A stretch of 64,000 bases of DNA from Micromonospora sp. PLK6-60 (lineage in GTDB: Bacteria; Actinomycetota; Actinomycetes; Mycobacteriales; Micromonosporaceae): NCBI RefSeq assembly GCF_019890675.1, contig NZ_JAIOAA010000002.1:558001-622000 (forward strand), read 5' to 3'. The position numbers were made by a program, and so were the translations under genes. This document shows, one piece after another, positions 1 through 7,552 of this stretch. Numbering within the stretch: the first letter of the stretch is position 1; every line of letters begins with the position of its first letter. Below the pieces are notes generated by a model. It did not search any database, was not told the origin of the DNA, and saw nothing but the letters and a program-made list of their open reading frames with translations.

Positions 1-1593
1 GGAGACCCCGGCGATCACCGCCACGGCGCCCAGCAGCACCACGACCACCCCGCCGACCACCAGCGGCAGCATCCGGTTGCGCGCCGGCGGCGGCGGTTCG
101 GGTGGCCGGGGGACCAGCACCGGCAGCAGGCTCGACGGCTGCTCGTACTCGCCGTAGGGGCGGACCGTGCGCACCCCGGGCGGGTCGGCCGGGTCGCCCG
201 CGCGGTGCGGCTCCGGGGACGGCCGCGTCGTTCGCCCGGCGTCCGGGTCGGCGAGCTCGTCCGGCGGCCACCAGCCGTCGTCGAACGGGTCGACCGGGTC
301 GGTGTCGGGCGGCGTACGCGGGGTCGGCACGCTGGGGTGCGGCGTGGCCGCCGGCGGGTACGCCGAGCCGTCCGACCAGGCTGCCGCCGTGGGTCCGAAG
401 GGCCCCGGCGACGGGTCAGGCTCCGGTCCGAAGGACTCGGACGGCGACCCGGGCCGGTGTCCGAACCGATCGGGCGGTGGCTCGGACGCAGGGCCGAACG
501 GGTCGGTCGTCGACCCGGGGTCGTACCCGAACGGCTCGGGCGATGGATCGCGCTCGGGTCCGAACGGCTCGGCCGGTGACTCGGGCCGGTAGCCGAACGG
601 TTCGCGCGTCGCCTCGCGCGGGTGTCCGAACGGGCCGGACGCCGGGTCGGGCCCGTAACCAGCTGGCTCGGGCGCGTATCCGAACGGTTCGGCGGGGGGG
701 TCGGGTGCGTACCCGAAGGGGTCGGGCGGCGCCGCATGCCCGGTCGGGGCGGTGTGGCCCGCCGGGTCGGGTGCGAACGGGTCCGGTTCCCTCGGGTGGT
801 GGGCGAGCGGGTCGGGCGCGGGCGGCCCCTCGGCCGCCGGCGGCACCCGGGCGGCCGGGACCACCGGGCCCTCCGGCGGCGCGGGCGGGACGTCGTCGGC
901 GCAGACGTGGATCGGGTCGGCCGGCGCCCGGGACAACGCCGCCACCTGGGCGGTGAGCGGGTCGTCCGGGCCCAGGTGCTGCCGGGCCAGCTCCTCGGCC
1001 AGCGCGAAGCTCTGCCGCGCCTCGGCGAGCCGGCCGCAGTCGCGCTGCATCCGGCCGAGCCGGGCGAGCATCTTGATGCCGCTGGGATGCTCGTCGCCGT
1101 AGACCTCGCGGTGCAGCTCCCAGGCGTCCAGCAGCCGGTCCCGGGCCAGCGCGCACTGGCCGCGCGCGTATTCCACGGTGGCCAGATCGGCGTGCGCGGC
1201 GAGCACCCGGGGCGACTCCGGGCCGTCCCGGGCGGTGAGCTCCAGGATCACGTCGGAATAGAGCCGCGCCGCGCGGGCGTCGCTGCCGACCCGGTGCAGC
1301 ACGGCGGCGAGGGTGGCCGCGGCGGTGATGCTGCGCTCGTCGGAGCGCCCGTAGAGCCGGGTGGCGGCGGCGTGGGTGAACGCGGCCCAGCCCCGGGCCG
1401 AGTGCGCCTCGCCGAGGGCGATCAGCACCTTGGCCTGTAACCCGGTCGCCTCCGCCAACTCCTCGCTGGCGTTGGCCGGGCGGGGGTCGGCGTCGGCCAG
1501 CGCGTCGGAGAGCAACTGCCGAGCGCCGGCCAGGTCGCCGTCGGCCACCAACTGGTGGGCCTGGAGGGTCAGTTCACCGAGGCGGGAGGGCAC
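1..1593 (-). CDS. TPR protein with Pro-Phe-Gly repeats and a transmembrane segment (3' end outside window)
   Basis: The reading frame runs without a stop from a GTG at 1593 to the window edge, giving 531 residues with the C-terminus missing. Residues 1-225 are alanine/leucine-rich helical repeats of tetratricopeptide type (for example GDEHPSGIKMLARLGRMQRD). About residues 270-400 are a low-complexity tract repeating PFGYxPEP, PFGPxxDP and PFGHRPGS at roughly 11-13 residue spacing. Residues 509-531 form a strongly hydrophobic helix (LVVGGVVVVLLGAVAVIAGV) after an Arg-Asn-Arg stop-transfer-like edge. The likely arrangement is a cytoplasmic TPR domain, a flexible tether and a membrane anchor, so a scaffolding role is inferred. 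The start is the least certain point, because the nearby ATG at 1600 is in another frame and hits a stop. Confidence 0.75.
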   Translation of the reverse strand, partial: MPSRLGELTLQAHQLVADGDLAGARQLLSDALADADPRPANASEELAEATGLQAKVLIALGEAHSARGWAAFTHAAATRLYGRSDERSITAAATLAAVLHRVGSDARAARLYSDVILELTARDGPESPRVLAAHADLATVEYARGQCALARDRLLDAWELHREVYGDEHPSGIKMLARLGRMQRDCGRLAEARQSFALAEELARQHLGPDDPLTAQVAALSRAPADPIHVCADDVPPAPPEGPVVPAARVPPAAEGPPAPDPLAHHPREPDPFAPDPAGHTAPTGHAAPPDPFGYAPDPPAEPFGYAPEPAGYGPDPASGPFGHPREATREPFGYRPESPAEPFGPERDPSPEPFGYDPGSTTDPFGPASEPPPDRFGHRPGSPSESFGPEPDPSPGPFGPTAAAWSDGSAYPPAATPHPSVPTPRTPPDTDPVDPFDDGWWPPDELADPDAGRTTRPSPEPHRAGDPADPPGVRTVRPYGEYEQPSSLLPVLVPRPPEPPPPARNRMLPLVVGGVVVVLLGAVAVIAGVS

Positions 1594-1650
1594 GCCCCAT
1601 CGTGCTCAGCCGACGACGGTATGTACAACCCCTGGGCCCGCCCGGTTTGG

Positions 1651-2103
1651 TCAAGAACCGGTCAGGTGATCGGCGAGGGCCTCGCTGATTCGCCGCAACT
1701 GGTCCACCTGGGCCGGGCTGAGCTGGTCGAACAGGTGCCGGCGGACGCCCGCCACGTGGCCGGGCGCGGCGGCGCGCAGCGCGGCGAAGCCCTCGTCGGT
1801 GAGGACGGCGAGCTGGCCGCGCCGGTCGGTCGGGCAGTCCTCGCGCCGGATCCAGCCGCTGGCCTCCAGCCGCGTCGCCGCGTGCGACAGCCGGCTGCGC
1901 GAGGAGCCGGCGGCGTCGGCCAGCTCGCTCATCCGCAGCGTCCGCTGGGGCGCCTCGGAGAGCCGCACCAGGATCTCGTAGTACGCGTGCGGCATGCCGG
2001 CGTCCCGTTGCAGCTCGCGGTCCAGGGTCTCCATCAGGGCCCGGGAGGCGGTCAGGAAGGCCCGCCAGGTCTGCTGCTCGTCGGGGTCCAGCCAGCGGGT
2101 CAT
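1651..2103 (-). CDS. MarR-family transcriptional regulator
   Basis: A winged-helix repressor of about 150 residues with the usual MarR layout: N-terminal dimer helices, recognition segment (ELADAAGSSRSRLSHAATRL), then the wing with the family's DRR (CPTDRRGQLAVLTDEG). I start at the ATG giving MTRWLDPDEQ, a very common N-terminus in actinobacterial MarR proteins; an in-frame ATG four codons upstream (2115) is possible. It is divergent from the glyoxalase gene at 2162, and a perfect 11-bp inverted repeat lies between them. Autorepression and control of the neighbour, released by a small ligand, is the expected mechanism; the ligand is unknown. Confidence 0.88.
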   Translation of the reverse strand: MTRWLDPDEQQTWRAFLTASRALMETLDRELQRDAGMPHAYYEILVRLSEAPQRTLRMSELADAAGSSRSRLSHAATRLEASGWIRREDCPTDRRGQLAVLTDEGFAALRAAAPGHVAGVRRHLFDQLSPAQVDQLRRISEALADHLTGS

Positions 2104-2119
2104 GACCGACAGCATAGCC

Positions 2120-2145
2120 GGTTTAGTTGAGCATTCAACTAAACC
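2120..2145. promoter_or_regulatory. MarR operator candidate (perfect inverted repeat)
   Basis: GGTTTAGTTGA (2120-2130), a 4-bp spacer and TCAACTAAACC (2135-2145) form a perfect 11-bp inverted repeat. It is AT-rich against the local background and sits 16 bp before each of the two divergent start codons. Size and placement fit a MarR dimer site controlling both genes. Confidence 0.8.
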
Positions 2146-2161
2146 GCGCTACCGTGGGGGC

Positions 2162-2683
2162 ATGGGAATCCACCGCCTCAACCACGCCGTCCTCTACGTC
2201 AGCGACCTGGAGCGCAGCGTCGCCTTCTACCGGGACGTGCTCGGCTTCCGCCGGGTGCCGATGACCCCGGACGGTTTCCGCGGCGCCGCCTTCCTCCAGG
2301 CGCCCGACTCCACCAACGACCACGACCTCGGCCTGTTCGAGATCGGCGCCGGGGCGGGCCGTTCGGCCGCCGGCCGGTCCACCGTCGGGCTCTACCACCT
2401 GGCCTGGGAGCTGGACACCCTCGACGAGCTGGCGGCCACCGCCGAGCGGCTCGCCGCGGCCGGCGCGCTGGTCGGCACCTCCGACCACGGCACCACCAAG
2501 AGCCTGTACGGGCAGGACCCGGACGGCCTGGAGTTCGAGATCGTCTGGATCGTCCCGGCCGACCTGCTCGACGACGCCGCGCTGGCCGCCCGCAAGCGCA
2601 TCGGCCGGCTCGACCTGGACCGCGAGCGGCAGCGCTACGGCGGTCAGACCCGCGGCGGGGTGGGCATCTCCGTGCCGGCCTGA
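2162..2683 (+). CDS. VOC/glyoxalase-family dioxygenase-like protein
   Basis: 173 residues in the paired beta-alpha-beta-beta-beta fold of the vicinal oxygen chelate family. It opens with the typical strand (INHAVLYVSDLERSVAFYRDVLGF type) and ends with DPDGLEFEIVWIV, where the Glu in the EFE motif is a usual metal ligand; His7 and the His in LYHLAWELD are the other likely ligands. It resembles catechol-2,3-dioxygenase-like members, but substrate cannot be read from sequence. The start is the ATG after a G-rich Shine-Dalgarno-like stretch; longer upstream frames would run through the MarR operator. Probably induced when the divergent MarR protein releases. Confidence 0.85.
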   Translation: MGIHRLNHAVLYVSDLERSVAFYRDVLGFRRVPMTPDGFRGAAFLQAPDSTNDHDLGLFEIGAGAGRSAAGRSTVGLYHLAWELDTLDELAATAERLAAAGALVGTSDHGTTKSLYGQDPDGLEFEIVWIVPADLLDDAALAARKRIGRLDLDRERQRYGGQTRGGVGISVPA

Positions 2684-2707
2684 CCGCCGGTGCGGTAGAA
2701 CGGCAGG

Positions 2708-3604
2708 ATGCCGATCGACGCCGTGCTCCACGAGCTGCTCGTCCGACAGCTCGACGCCTGGCTGCCCGGGGCGCTGCGCCGCTCCCGGCGGGCCACCCTC
2801 GCCCTCGCGTACGCGGGGGATGCCGGCAACGCGCCGGACGCCCTGCGGGTGGTGGGGGAGTTCGCCGACCGGCTACGCGGGCGGCGGCTGACCGTGCTGG
2901 TGCTGGCCGCGGGCGACGAGCGGCTGCCGGCCCGGCTCGGCCCGGTCGAGGCCACCCTGCCCGGCGACGTCGCGGTGCACGTGGTGCCCGGCGACCCGAG
3001 CCGGCTACCGGTGGCGCTGAAGGCGGCCGGCGCGGCGGGCGCGCCGCTACTGGCCGTGGTGCACGGCGCCGCCCCCGACCCGGCCGTGCTGGCCGCCGTG
3101 TCGACCGGCCGCCCGGCCGAGCTGCTGCTCGCCGCGCCCGCCCCGGCCGCCCCGCGCCCGGCCCTGACCGCCGCCGGCTTCCCGCTGGTCGCCGAGGTCG
3201 AGCTGGTCCCCGCCGACGGCTCGCCGAGCTGGCTGGTGGGCTACGCCACCGGCCTGGACAAGAGCCTCGAGGCGTTCAAGGACGCGCTCTGGGAGGTCGA
3301 CGAGTTCGCCGGCGTCCGCTACCGCGACCCCGCCGACCCGGCCGGCCGGCCGGTGGATGTGGCGCTGCACCCCGAGCCCGGACCGCTGCGCCGGGAGCTC
3401 CTCGCCGAGCTGGACCGCTCCGGCCCGCGTACGGTCACCGAGCTGCGCCGGTACACGCTGACCTCGACCGTCTACCGGGTGGCCGACACCACCCGGGCGC
3501 TGCACGACCTGCTCGACACCGGCGCGGCCCGGCGCGAACCGGAGCACGGCCGCCTCGGCGGTGACGTGATGATCAGCGCCGTGGCCGGCTCATCAGCTGT
3601 TTGA
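2708..3604 (+). CDS. Uncharacterised protein, C-terminal part TcmP-like
   Basis: 298 residues rich in Ala, Leu and Pro. The middle segment (YATGLDKSLEAFKDALWEVD) followed by a predicted winged helix (LDRSGPRTVTELRRYTLTSTVYRVADTTRALHDL) recalls the C-terminal part of three-Cys-motif partner proteins (TcmP/GMT-like wHTH). The N-terminal half is an alpha/beta domain, but I see no clear catalytic motif and no cysteine cluster. The start follows the glyoxalase stop by 24 bp, so it may be co-transcribed. Its last 32 bp overlap the 3' end of the convergent channel gene. TcmP similarity is recognised by eye and is weak. Confidence 0.7.
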   Translation: MPIDAVLHELLVRQLDAWLPGALRRSRRATLALAYAGDAGNAPDALRVVGEFADRLRGRRLTVLVLAAGDERLPARLGPVEATLPGDVAVHVVPGDPSRLPVALKAAGAAGAPLLAVVHGAAPDPAVLAAVSTGRPAELLLAAPAPAAPRPALTAAGFPLVAEVELVPADGSPSWLVGYATGLDKSLEAFKDALWEVDEFAGVRYRDPADPAGRPVDVALHPEPGPLRRELLAELDRSGPRTVTELRRYTLTSTVYRVADTTRALHDLLDTGAARREPEHGRLGGDVMISAVAGSSAV

Positions 3605-4091
3605 CCAGGATGGACGCCCCGGAGGTGATCACCCCGATGCTGAACAGCATCTGCGCGCAGACCACCACCCGGGCGATCTGCCCCTGCGCGTGCACGTCGC
3701 CGTAGCCGACGGTGGTGAGGGTGGCCAACGCGAAGTAGAGGGCGTCCACCCGGGTCTCCAGGCCGACGAACTGCTCCGGCCGGCTGCGCGCCACCACGTA
3801 GTCGGCGAGGGCGAACGCGAGCAGCCCGGCGACCAGCAGGACCGCCAGCCGGATCAGCGAGCGCAGCTCGGCCGCCTTGCCCTGTCGAACGGCGGCGATC
3901 TGCTGGCGCACCTGGCCGGTGACCAGCACCGCGACGACTACGACCACCGCCAGCGTGACGAGCGAACGCAGGACCAGCCGCAGCCCGTTCGGATCGGGCT
4001 CCACCGGCACCAGGAAATACGCGGCCAGCAGCAGCAGGCTCGCGGCGACCGCCCGTCGTCGTTCCGGCTTCCAGGACACCGTCTCGGCCAT
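3573..4091 (-). CDS. Potassium channel family membrane protein
   Basis: 172 residues with hydrophobic helices at about 17-31, 43-59, 82-100 and 140-162, and a pore loop whose TTVGYGD at residues 126-132 is the K+ selectivity filter (ALYFALATLTTVGYGDVHAQG). No RCK/TrkA domain or ligand-binding tail is present, so it is a minimal ion-channel-2 type protein in the cell membrane. I start at the ATG giving MAETVSWKPE; a longer frame to 4220 would add an Arg/Gly-rich tail with no membrane character that overlaps the CYTH gene. The gene overlaps the convergent TcmP-like gene by 32 bp. Confidence 0.85.
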   Translation of the reverse strand: MAETVSWKPERRRAVAASLLLLAAYFLVPVEPDPNGLRLVLRSLVTLAVVVVVAVLVTGQVRQQIAAVRQGKAAELRSLIRLAVLLVAGLLAFALADYVVARSRPEQFVGLETRVDALYFALATLTTVGYGDVHAQGQIARVVVCAQMLFSIGVITSGASILVKQLMSRPRR

Positions 4092-4186
4092 GGGGCGATT
4101 CTGCGCCCCGCGCCGGGCCGGGCCGGCGGCAACGGACGATCGCCCCCCATCCGGTCCGTCCCGCGCCCCGTCGTGGCGGCATTGCG

Positions 4187-4747
4187 TCAGGTGCGCCGGA
4201 GCCCGTACTCGGCCAGCCACGGGAGCAGTTGCCGCCGATCCGTGTGCACGAGGTGGCCTCCGGTGAAACGGACGTCGTCAGTCACTTCTGCCACGCAGCC
4301 CGCAGGAGGCACAAAACGCTGCGCTTCCTCGTCGGTGGTGAACTCGGCCTCGGCGAGGACCAGGCCCCGCAGCGGGCCGTCGAAGACGTCGACGCCGAGC
4401 GGAGGCACGCTGAAGCGCGTCTTGGTCAGCACGGCCGCCGGCAGCCGGGTGAGGAGGTCGTACTCGGCCGGCGACAGGTACGTGTTCGTGATCAGTCCCT
4501 GAACGGCGCCCGGCCGAGCGATCGGCACCTTCTGGGTCAGTTTGAGTTCGCAGCCGCCGTCCGGCCGGTCGGCGCGTCGTAGCCGCAGGCGGGTTCCCGT
4601 GAGATACCGGTCGGTGATCTTCCGGATCTTCGTCACTGCTGACGGTGGCGGTGGTTCGGCCAGGAGAAACCGCCGCTCCCGTTCAACGCGAGCGTACTTT
4701 CCCGGATGAACTGACTCGCCGCGAATCCCGCCCGCCTTGTCGGTCAC
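4187..4747 (-). CDS. CYTH-domain protein (triphosphate tunnel family)
   Basis: 186 residues. After a short N-terminal extension it shows VERERRFLL, the family's ExExR/K strand that binds the triphosphate and metal. Later basic and acidic strands follow at intervals: TRLRLRRAD, ELKLTQKVP, TKTRFSV, VLAEAEFTTDEEA. This is the eight-strand tunnel of CYTH enzymes (thiamine triphosphatase, inorganic triphosphatase, class IV adenylate cyclase). Length matches a stand-alone CYTH protein, without a CHAD domain. Which triphosphate it acts on is not decidable here. It lies upstream of the channel gene on the same strand, 95 bp away. Confidence 0.85.
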   Translation of the reverse strand: MTDKAGGIRGESVHPGKYARVERERRFLLAEPPPPSAVTKIRKITDRYLTGTRLRLRRADRPDGGCELKLTQKVPIARPGAVQGLITNTYLSPAEYDLLTRLPAAVLTKTRFSVPPLGVDVFDGPLRGLVLAEAEFTTDEEAQRFVPPAGCVAEVTDDVRFTGGHLVHTDRRQLLPWLAEYGLRRT

Positions 4748-5123
4748 GAGGACAGTTTGTCAGCCGCCGGTTCGTCGCGGCCCGTGAGCGCGGGGCATCG
4801 GGCGGGCGTCTCCGGCCGAGCCGGGTGGGCCTTGTTCGCGTCCTACCAACTTGATGACGTAAACGAATCACCGCCGGCCGTCCGTCTCGTGGTGACCAGG
4901 GAGAACACGCTTGCGCTGAAGCCGGGCGATTCGTTTGCGACATCAAGTTGGTAGCGCCCGGGACAGAGGTGGTGCCGGCGGGGGCCCACCCGGCGTCGGG
5001 GCACGCGCCGGCAACCCCCGAACGGACCTCGGACGCCGGGTCGCCGGGGTGACGGGGTCGCCGGGGTCGCCGGGGCGACAGGCCGTGGGGCGCAGGGGTG
5101 ACGGGCCGTGGGCGGCGGTGCCG
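4748..5123. other. Intergenic stretch without a convincing gene
   Basis: Apart from the inverted-repeat element at 4843-4954 I see no coding sequence. Open frames here on both strands are short, low-complexity and have no ribosome-binding site. Positions 5040-5080 carry short tandem variants of GTCGCCGGGG. Confidence 0.6.
4843..4954. repeat. 112-bp inverted-repeat element with 27-bp arms
   Basis: The left arm 4843-4869 and the right arm 4928-4954 are reverse complements at 25 of 27 positions. Each arm is a 14-bp block (CTACCAACTTGATG), a 4-bp block with two mismatches and a 9-bp block (AAACGAATC). The 58-bp centre (4870-4927) is ordinary high-GC DNA. The arms are much more AT-rich than their surroundings. 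No transposase and no clear target-site duplication are visible. It could be a small non-autonomous mobile element, a cruciform or a paired protein-binding site. Confidence 0.75.
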
Positions 5124-5180
5124 CCCGAGACGTCGAGCGGGGCGCCGGTGTGATCCACCGGCGCCCCGCTCGACCTCGGG
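5124..5180. terminator. Strong hairpin terminator of the DUF4236 gene
   Basis: GTCGAGCGGGGCGCCGGTG (5132-5150) pairs perfectly with 5156-5174 around the loop TGATC. A further 6-bp outer pair CCCGAG/CTCGGG (5124-5129 with 5175-5180) extends the stem. It begins 4 bp after the stop of the minus-strand gene at 5184. Confidence 0.8.
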
Positions 5181-5183
5181 ACG

Positions 5184-5363
5184 TCACGCCCGGGACTTGT
5201 CCTGCTTCCAGGACAGCGGCCCCGGCAGGTCGACCCGGTGCGCCTTGGCGCGCGAGTTCCAGGACCAGCGACCGATCCGGATGCTCCACGAGGAGAAACC
5301 GTTCTCGGTGAAGTTGAGGACCAGCGGCCCGTACTTCTTGCGCTTGCGGAACATCAGACCCAT
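5184..5363 (-). CDS. DUF4236-type small protein
   Basis: 59 residues starting MGLMFRKRKKYGPLVLNFTE and ending in a hydrophilic basic tail. The conserved core is an aromatic strand pattern (SSWSIRIGRWSWNSRAKAHRVDLPGPLSW). Actinobacteria carry close relatives of this miniprotein, annotated as DUF4236; function is unknown. A good ribosome-binding site (AAGGGAG, 6 bp before the ATG) and a perfect hairpin terminator 4 bp after the stop make this a compact, probably well-expressed single-gene unit. Confidence 0.88.
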   Translation of the reverse strand: MGLMFRKRKKYGPLVLNFTENGFSSWSIRIGRWSWNSRAKAHRVDLPGPLSWKQDKSRA

Positions 5364-5493
5364 CGTGTGCTCCCTTCCCCAATTCCCTGTTGTGCCCTGC
5401 CGTCTCGGCCCGGAACATTCCCGGAACGGCTTTTCGGGAAACCTGCCTCGTTCCGCATCGGACGGTGCGGCGCAGCGCCGCCGGTGGCGGGGT

Positions 5494-6012
5494 TCAGGCG
5501 GGCACGGGGGAGCGGTCGACGGCCAGCACCCGGGTGGTGCTGCCGTCGTCCTCGGTGACGTCGCGTTCGTGCCGGAAGCCGAGCTTGGCCAGCAGCGCCA
5601 GCGACGCGGTGTTGCCGGCCGCCACGGTCGCGTAGACGGTGGACAGCCCGAGGGTGCCGAAGCCGTACGCGAGCAGCGCCCGGGCGATCTCGCTGCCCAG
5701 CCCGGCGCCCCACGCCTCGCGCACCAGCGCGTACACGATCTCGTGGCCGTCGACGTCGTCGGTCCGCTTGATCTCGGCGTGCCCGACGTAGCGGCCGTCG
5801 CGGCGCACCGCCCACACGTCGAACAGGTCGTTGGCGTACACCCTGCTGAACAGCCGGTCGAAGAGCGCGACCGCCTCCGGTTCGCTCATCGGCCCGTCGC
5901 CCATGAACCGGCCCACCTCGGGGTCGGCCAGCAGGGCGACCGCGTCGTCGGCGTCGGCCGGCCGGTACGGCTCCAGCAGCAGCCGGTCGGTGCGCAGGGT
6001 GGGGGTGGGCAT
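5494..6012 (-). CDS. GNAT acetyltransferase, RimJ/RimL type
   Basis: 172 residues beginning MPTPTLRTDRLLLEPYRPAD, the standard opening of the RimJ/RimL branch of GNAT enzymes. The acetyl-CoA loop is the segment EAWGAGLGSEIARALLAYGF, followed by LGLSTVYATVAAGNTASLALLAKLGF, where the substrate-side Asn/Ser and the terminal LGF turn are typical. It should transfer acetyl from acetyl-CoA to an amine; protein N-terminus or small-molecule acceptor cannot be told. Its ATG shares one base with the TGA of the Rrf2 regulator gene, so the two are translationally coupled. Confidence 0.88.
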   Translation of the reverse strand: MPTPTLRTDRLLLEPYRPADADDAVALLADPEVGRFMGDGPMSEPEAVALFDRLFSRVYANDLFDVWAVRRDGRYVGHAEIKRTDDVDGHEIVYALVREAWGAGLGSEIARALLAYGFGTLGLSTVYATVAAGNTASLALLAKLGFRHERDVTEDDGSTTRVLAVDRSPVPA

Positions 6013-6467
6013 CAGCGTGGCTCCCAGGCGTCGGGCAGAGCGGTCAACCTACGCACGTGCGCGGGGAGCCGGCCACTGATTATCTCGGCGAGGCTCACCT
6101 CGTCGACCACCCGGCGCACCGCCGCGCGCACCGCCACCCACAGCCCGGGCAGGTGCTGGGCCGAGCCGTCGTAGCTAGTCTGCTCGGGGCGCAGCCCGCG
6201 TACCTCGGCGAGCGGGCCGTCCACCGCGCGCAGGATCGCGCCGATGGTGACCTCGCGGGGCGGGCGGGCCAGGGTGTAGCCGCCCTCGGCGCCGCGCTGG
6301 GCCCGGACGATGCCGGCGCGGCGCAGATCGGCCAGGACCGCTTCGAGGAACTTGCGCGGCATGTCCTGCTCGCCGGCGATGGCCTGGGTGGACATCAGGG
6401 CCGGGTACGCGGCGGCCAGGCTCAGCGCCGCCCGCACCGCGTAGTCGCCCCGCGCGGAAATCTGCAC
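6012..6467 (-). CDS. Rrf2-family transcriptional regulator lacking cluster cysteines
   Basis: 151 residues starting MQISARGDYAVRAALSLAA, the Rrf2 signature N-terminus, with winged helix and wing (RAGIVRAQRGAEGGYTLARP). The region where IscR/NsrR carry three cysteines (here GLRPEQTSYDGSAQHLPG) has none, so an iron-sulfur sensor is unlikely; a redox-independent or ligand-based role is inferred. It starts 7 bp after the AraC-type gene and overlaps the GNAT gene, giving an AraC-Rrf2-GNAT transcription unit. Confidence 0.88.
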   Translation of the reverse strand: MQISARGDYAVRAALSLAAAYPALMSTQAIAGEQDMPRKFLEAVLADLRRAGIVRAQRGAEGGYTLARPPREVTIGAILRAVDGPLAEVRGLRPEQTSYDGSAQHLPGLWVAVRAAVRRVVDEVSLAEIISGRLPAHVRRLTALPDAWEPR

Positions 6468-6474
6468 CCCGCCA

Positions 6475-7374
6475 TCATGCCTGGCGGGGACCGCCGTTGG
6501 ACTCGGCGGGCGGGCGGGGACGCACGATCCGGGCCGCCGGGGCGGGCTGCTCGGCCGCCGCCCGGAACGCCCCCGGGCTGGTGCCGACCTCCCGGGTGAA
6601 GAACCGGCCGAAGTTGGTCGGCTCGGGGAAGCCCAACCGCCGGCCGATCCGGGCGATCGGCTCGTCGGTGGCCGCGAGCAGCCGGCTGGCCTGCAACGCC
6701 ACCCGCTCGTCGATGACCTGCTTGGCGCTGCGCCCGGTCATCGCCAGGCAGGCCCGGGTCAGGGTACGCACCGAGCAGCCGAGCCGGGCGGCGTAGTCCT
6801 CGACCCGGCGGGTGTGCCGGTAGTCGGTCTCCACCTCCCGGCAGAACCGGCGGAAGGTGGGCGCCTCGGGGCGTTCGGCAGCGACGCCGGCGGTGCCGAG
6901 CAGGGCGAGCCGGTGCAGCAGCACGGCGAGCTGGTGGCGCAGCAGTCCCCGCGCGGCCGGCACGCCGCGCAGCCGGCGGCAGTCCTCGGCCAGCTGGGCG
7001 ACCTCGCTGATCACCGCGTCCTCGTCCTCGCCGGCGAGCTGCCGGACGGTGGGCGCGGCGTCCGGGTCGACGTCCAGGCCGTGCAACGCCGACTCGGCCC
7101 AGCGCACCACGGTGGCGTCGAGCTGCGCGCCGACGCAGCGCAGCGCCTGGCCGGGGCGGGCGCGCAGCAGCGTGCCCGGCCGGCAGGGCAGCGACCGGAA
7201 GTCCAGCTCGGCGTGCCCGTGCCCGCCGGTGACCAGCACCAGCAGCTCGGCGTCGAGCAGGATCGGCCGGAGCCAGCCGCGCTCGCCGGGGAGCGTGCCG
7301 AGCGCGCAGGTGTCGATCTCGGCGGGGAAGAGGTCGGTGCGGTTGGCCGGGGAGAGCTGTCCGGAAGAGACCAT
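6475..7374 (-). CDS. AraC-family transcriptional regulator
   Basis: 299 residues. The N-terminal half is a cupin-like sensor (AELDFRSLPCRPGTLLRARPGQ). The C-terminal 100 residues hold the two helix-turn-helix motifs of the AraC/XylS family (VEDYAARLGCSVRTLTRAC and IARIGRRLGFPEPTNFGRFF, with REVGTSPGAFR closing the domain). The ATG at 7374 gives a normal family length; the longer open frame to 8022 runs antisense through the SDR gene and is rejected. It is divergent from the SDR at 7553 and may regulate it, and is first gene of the unit with Rrf2 and GNAT. Confidence 0.87.
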   Translation of the reverse strand: MVSSGQLSPANRTDLFPAEIDTCALGTLPGERGWLRPILLDAELLVLVTGGHGHAELDFRSLPCRPGTLLRARPGQALRCVGAQLDATVVRWAESALHGLDVDPDAAPTVRQLAGEDEDAVISEVAQLAEDCRRLRGVPAARGLLRHQLAVLLHRLALLGTAGVAAERPEAPTFRRFCREVETDYRHTRRVEDYAARLGCSVRTLTRACLAMTGRSAKQVIDERVALQASRLLAATDEPIARIGRRLGFPEPTNFGRFFTREVGTSPGAFRAAAEQPAPAARIVRPRPPAESNGGPRQA

Positions 7375-7552
7375 CGACTTCGACGTTAACCGGCATTCCG
7401 GCAGGTCGCACGCCGGGCGGGAGTACATGGCCGTTTCCGGGCGGGATGCGCGGAGGAGGGCTTGTCCGGGTCGGGACGGGCGGATTACGTTACCCAGCGG
7501 TAGCGTCCGGGGCGGGTGGCCGCGCCGCGGCCCGCCGAGCGATGGGATGGGC

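Noticed and set aside
4757..5418. Short open frames over the 27-bp-arm inverted repeat
   Set aside because: The similar peptides on both strands simply reflect the inverted repeat; no ribosome sites.
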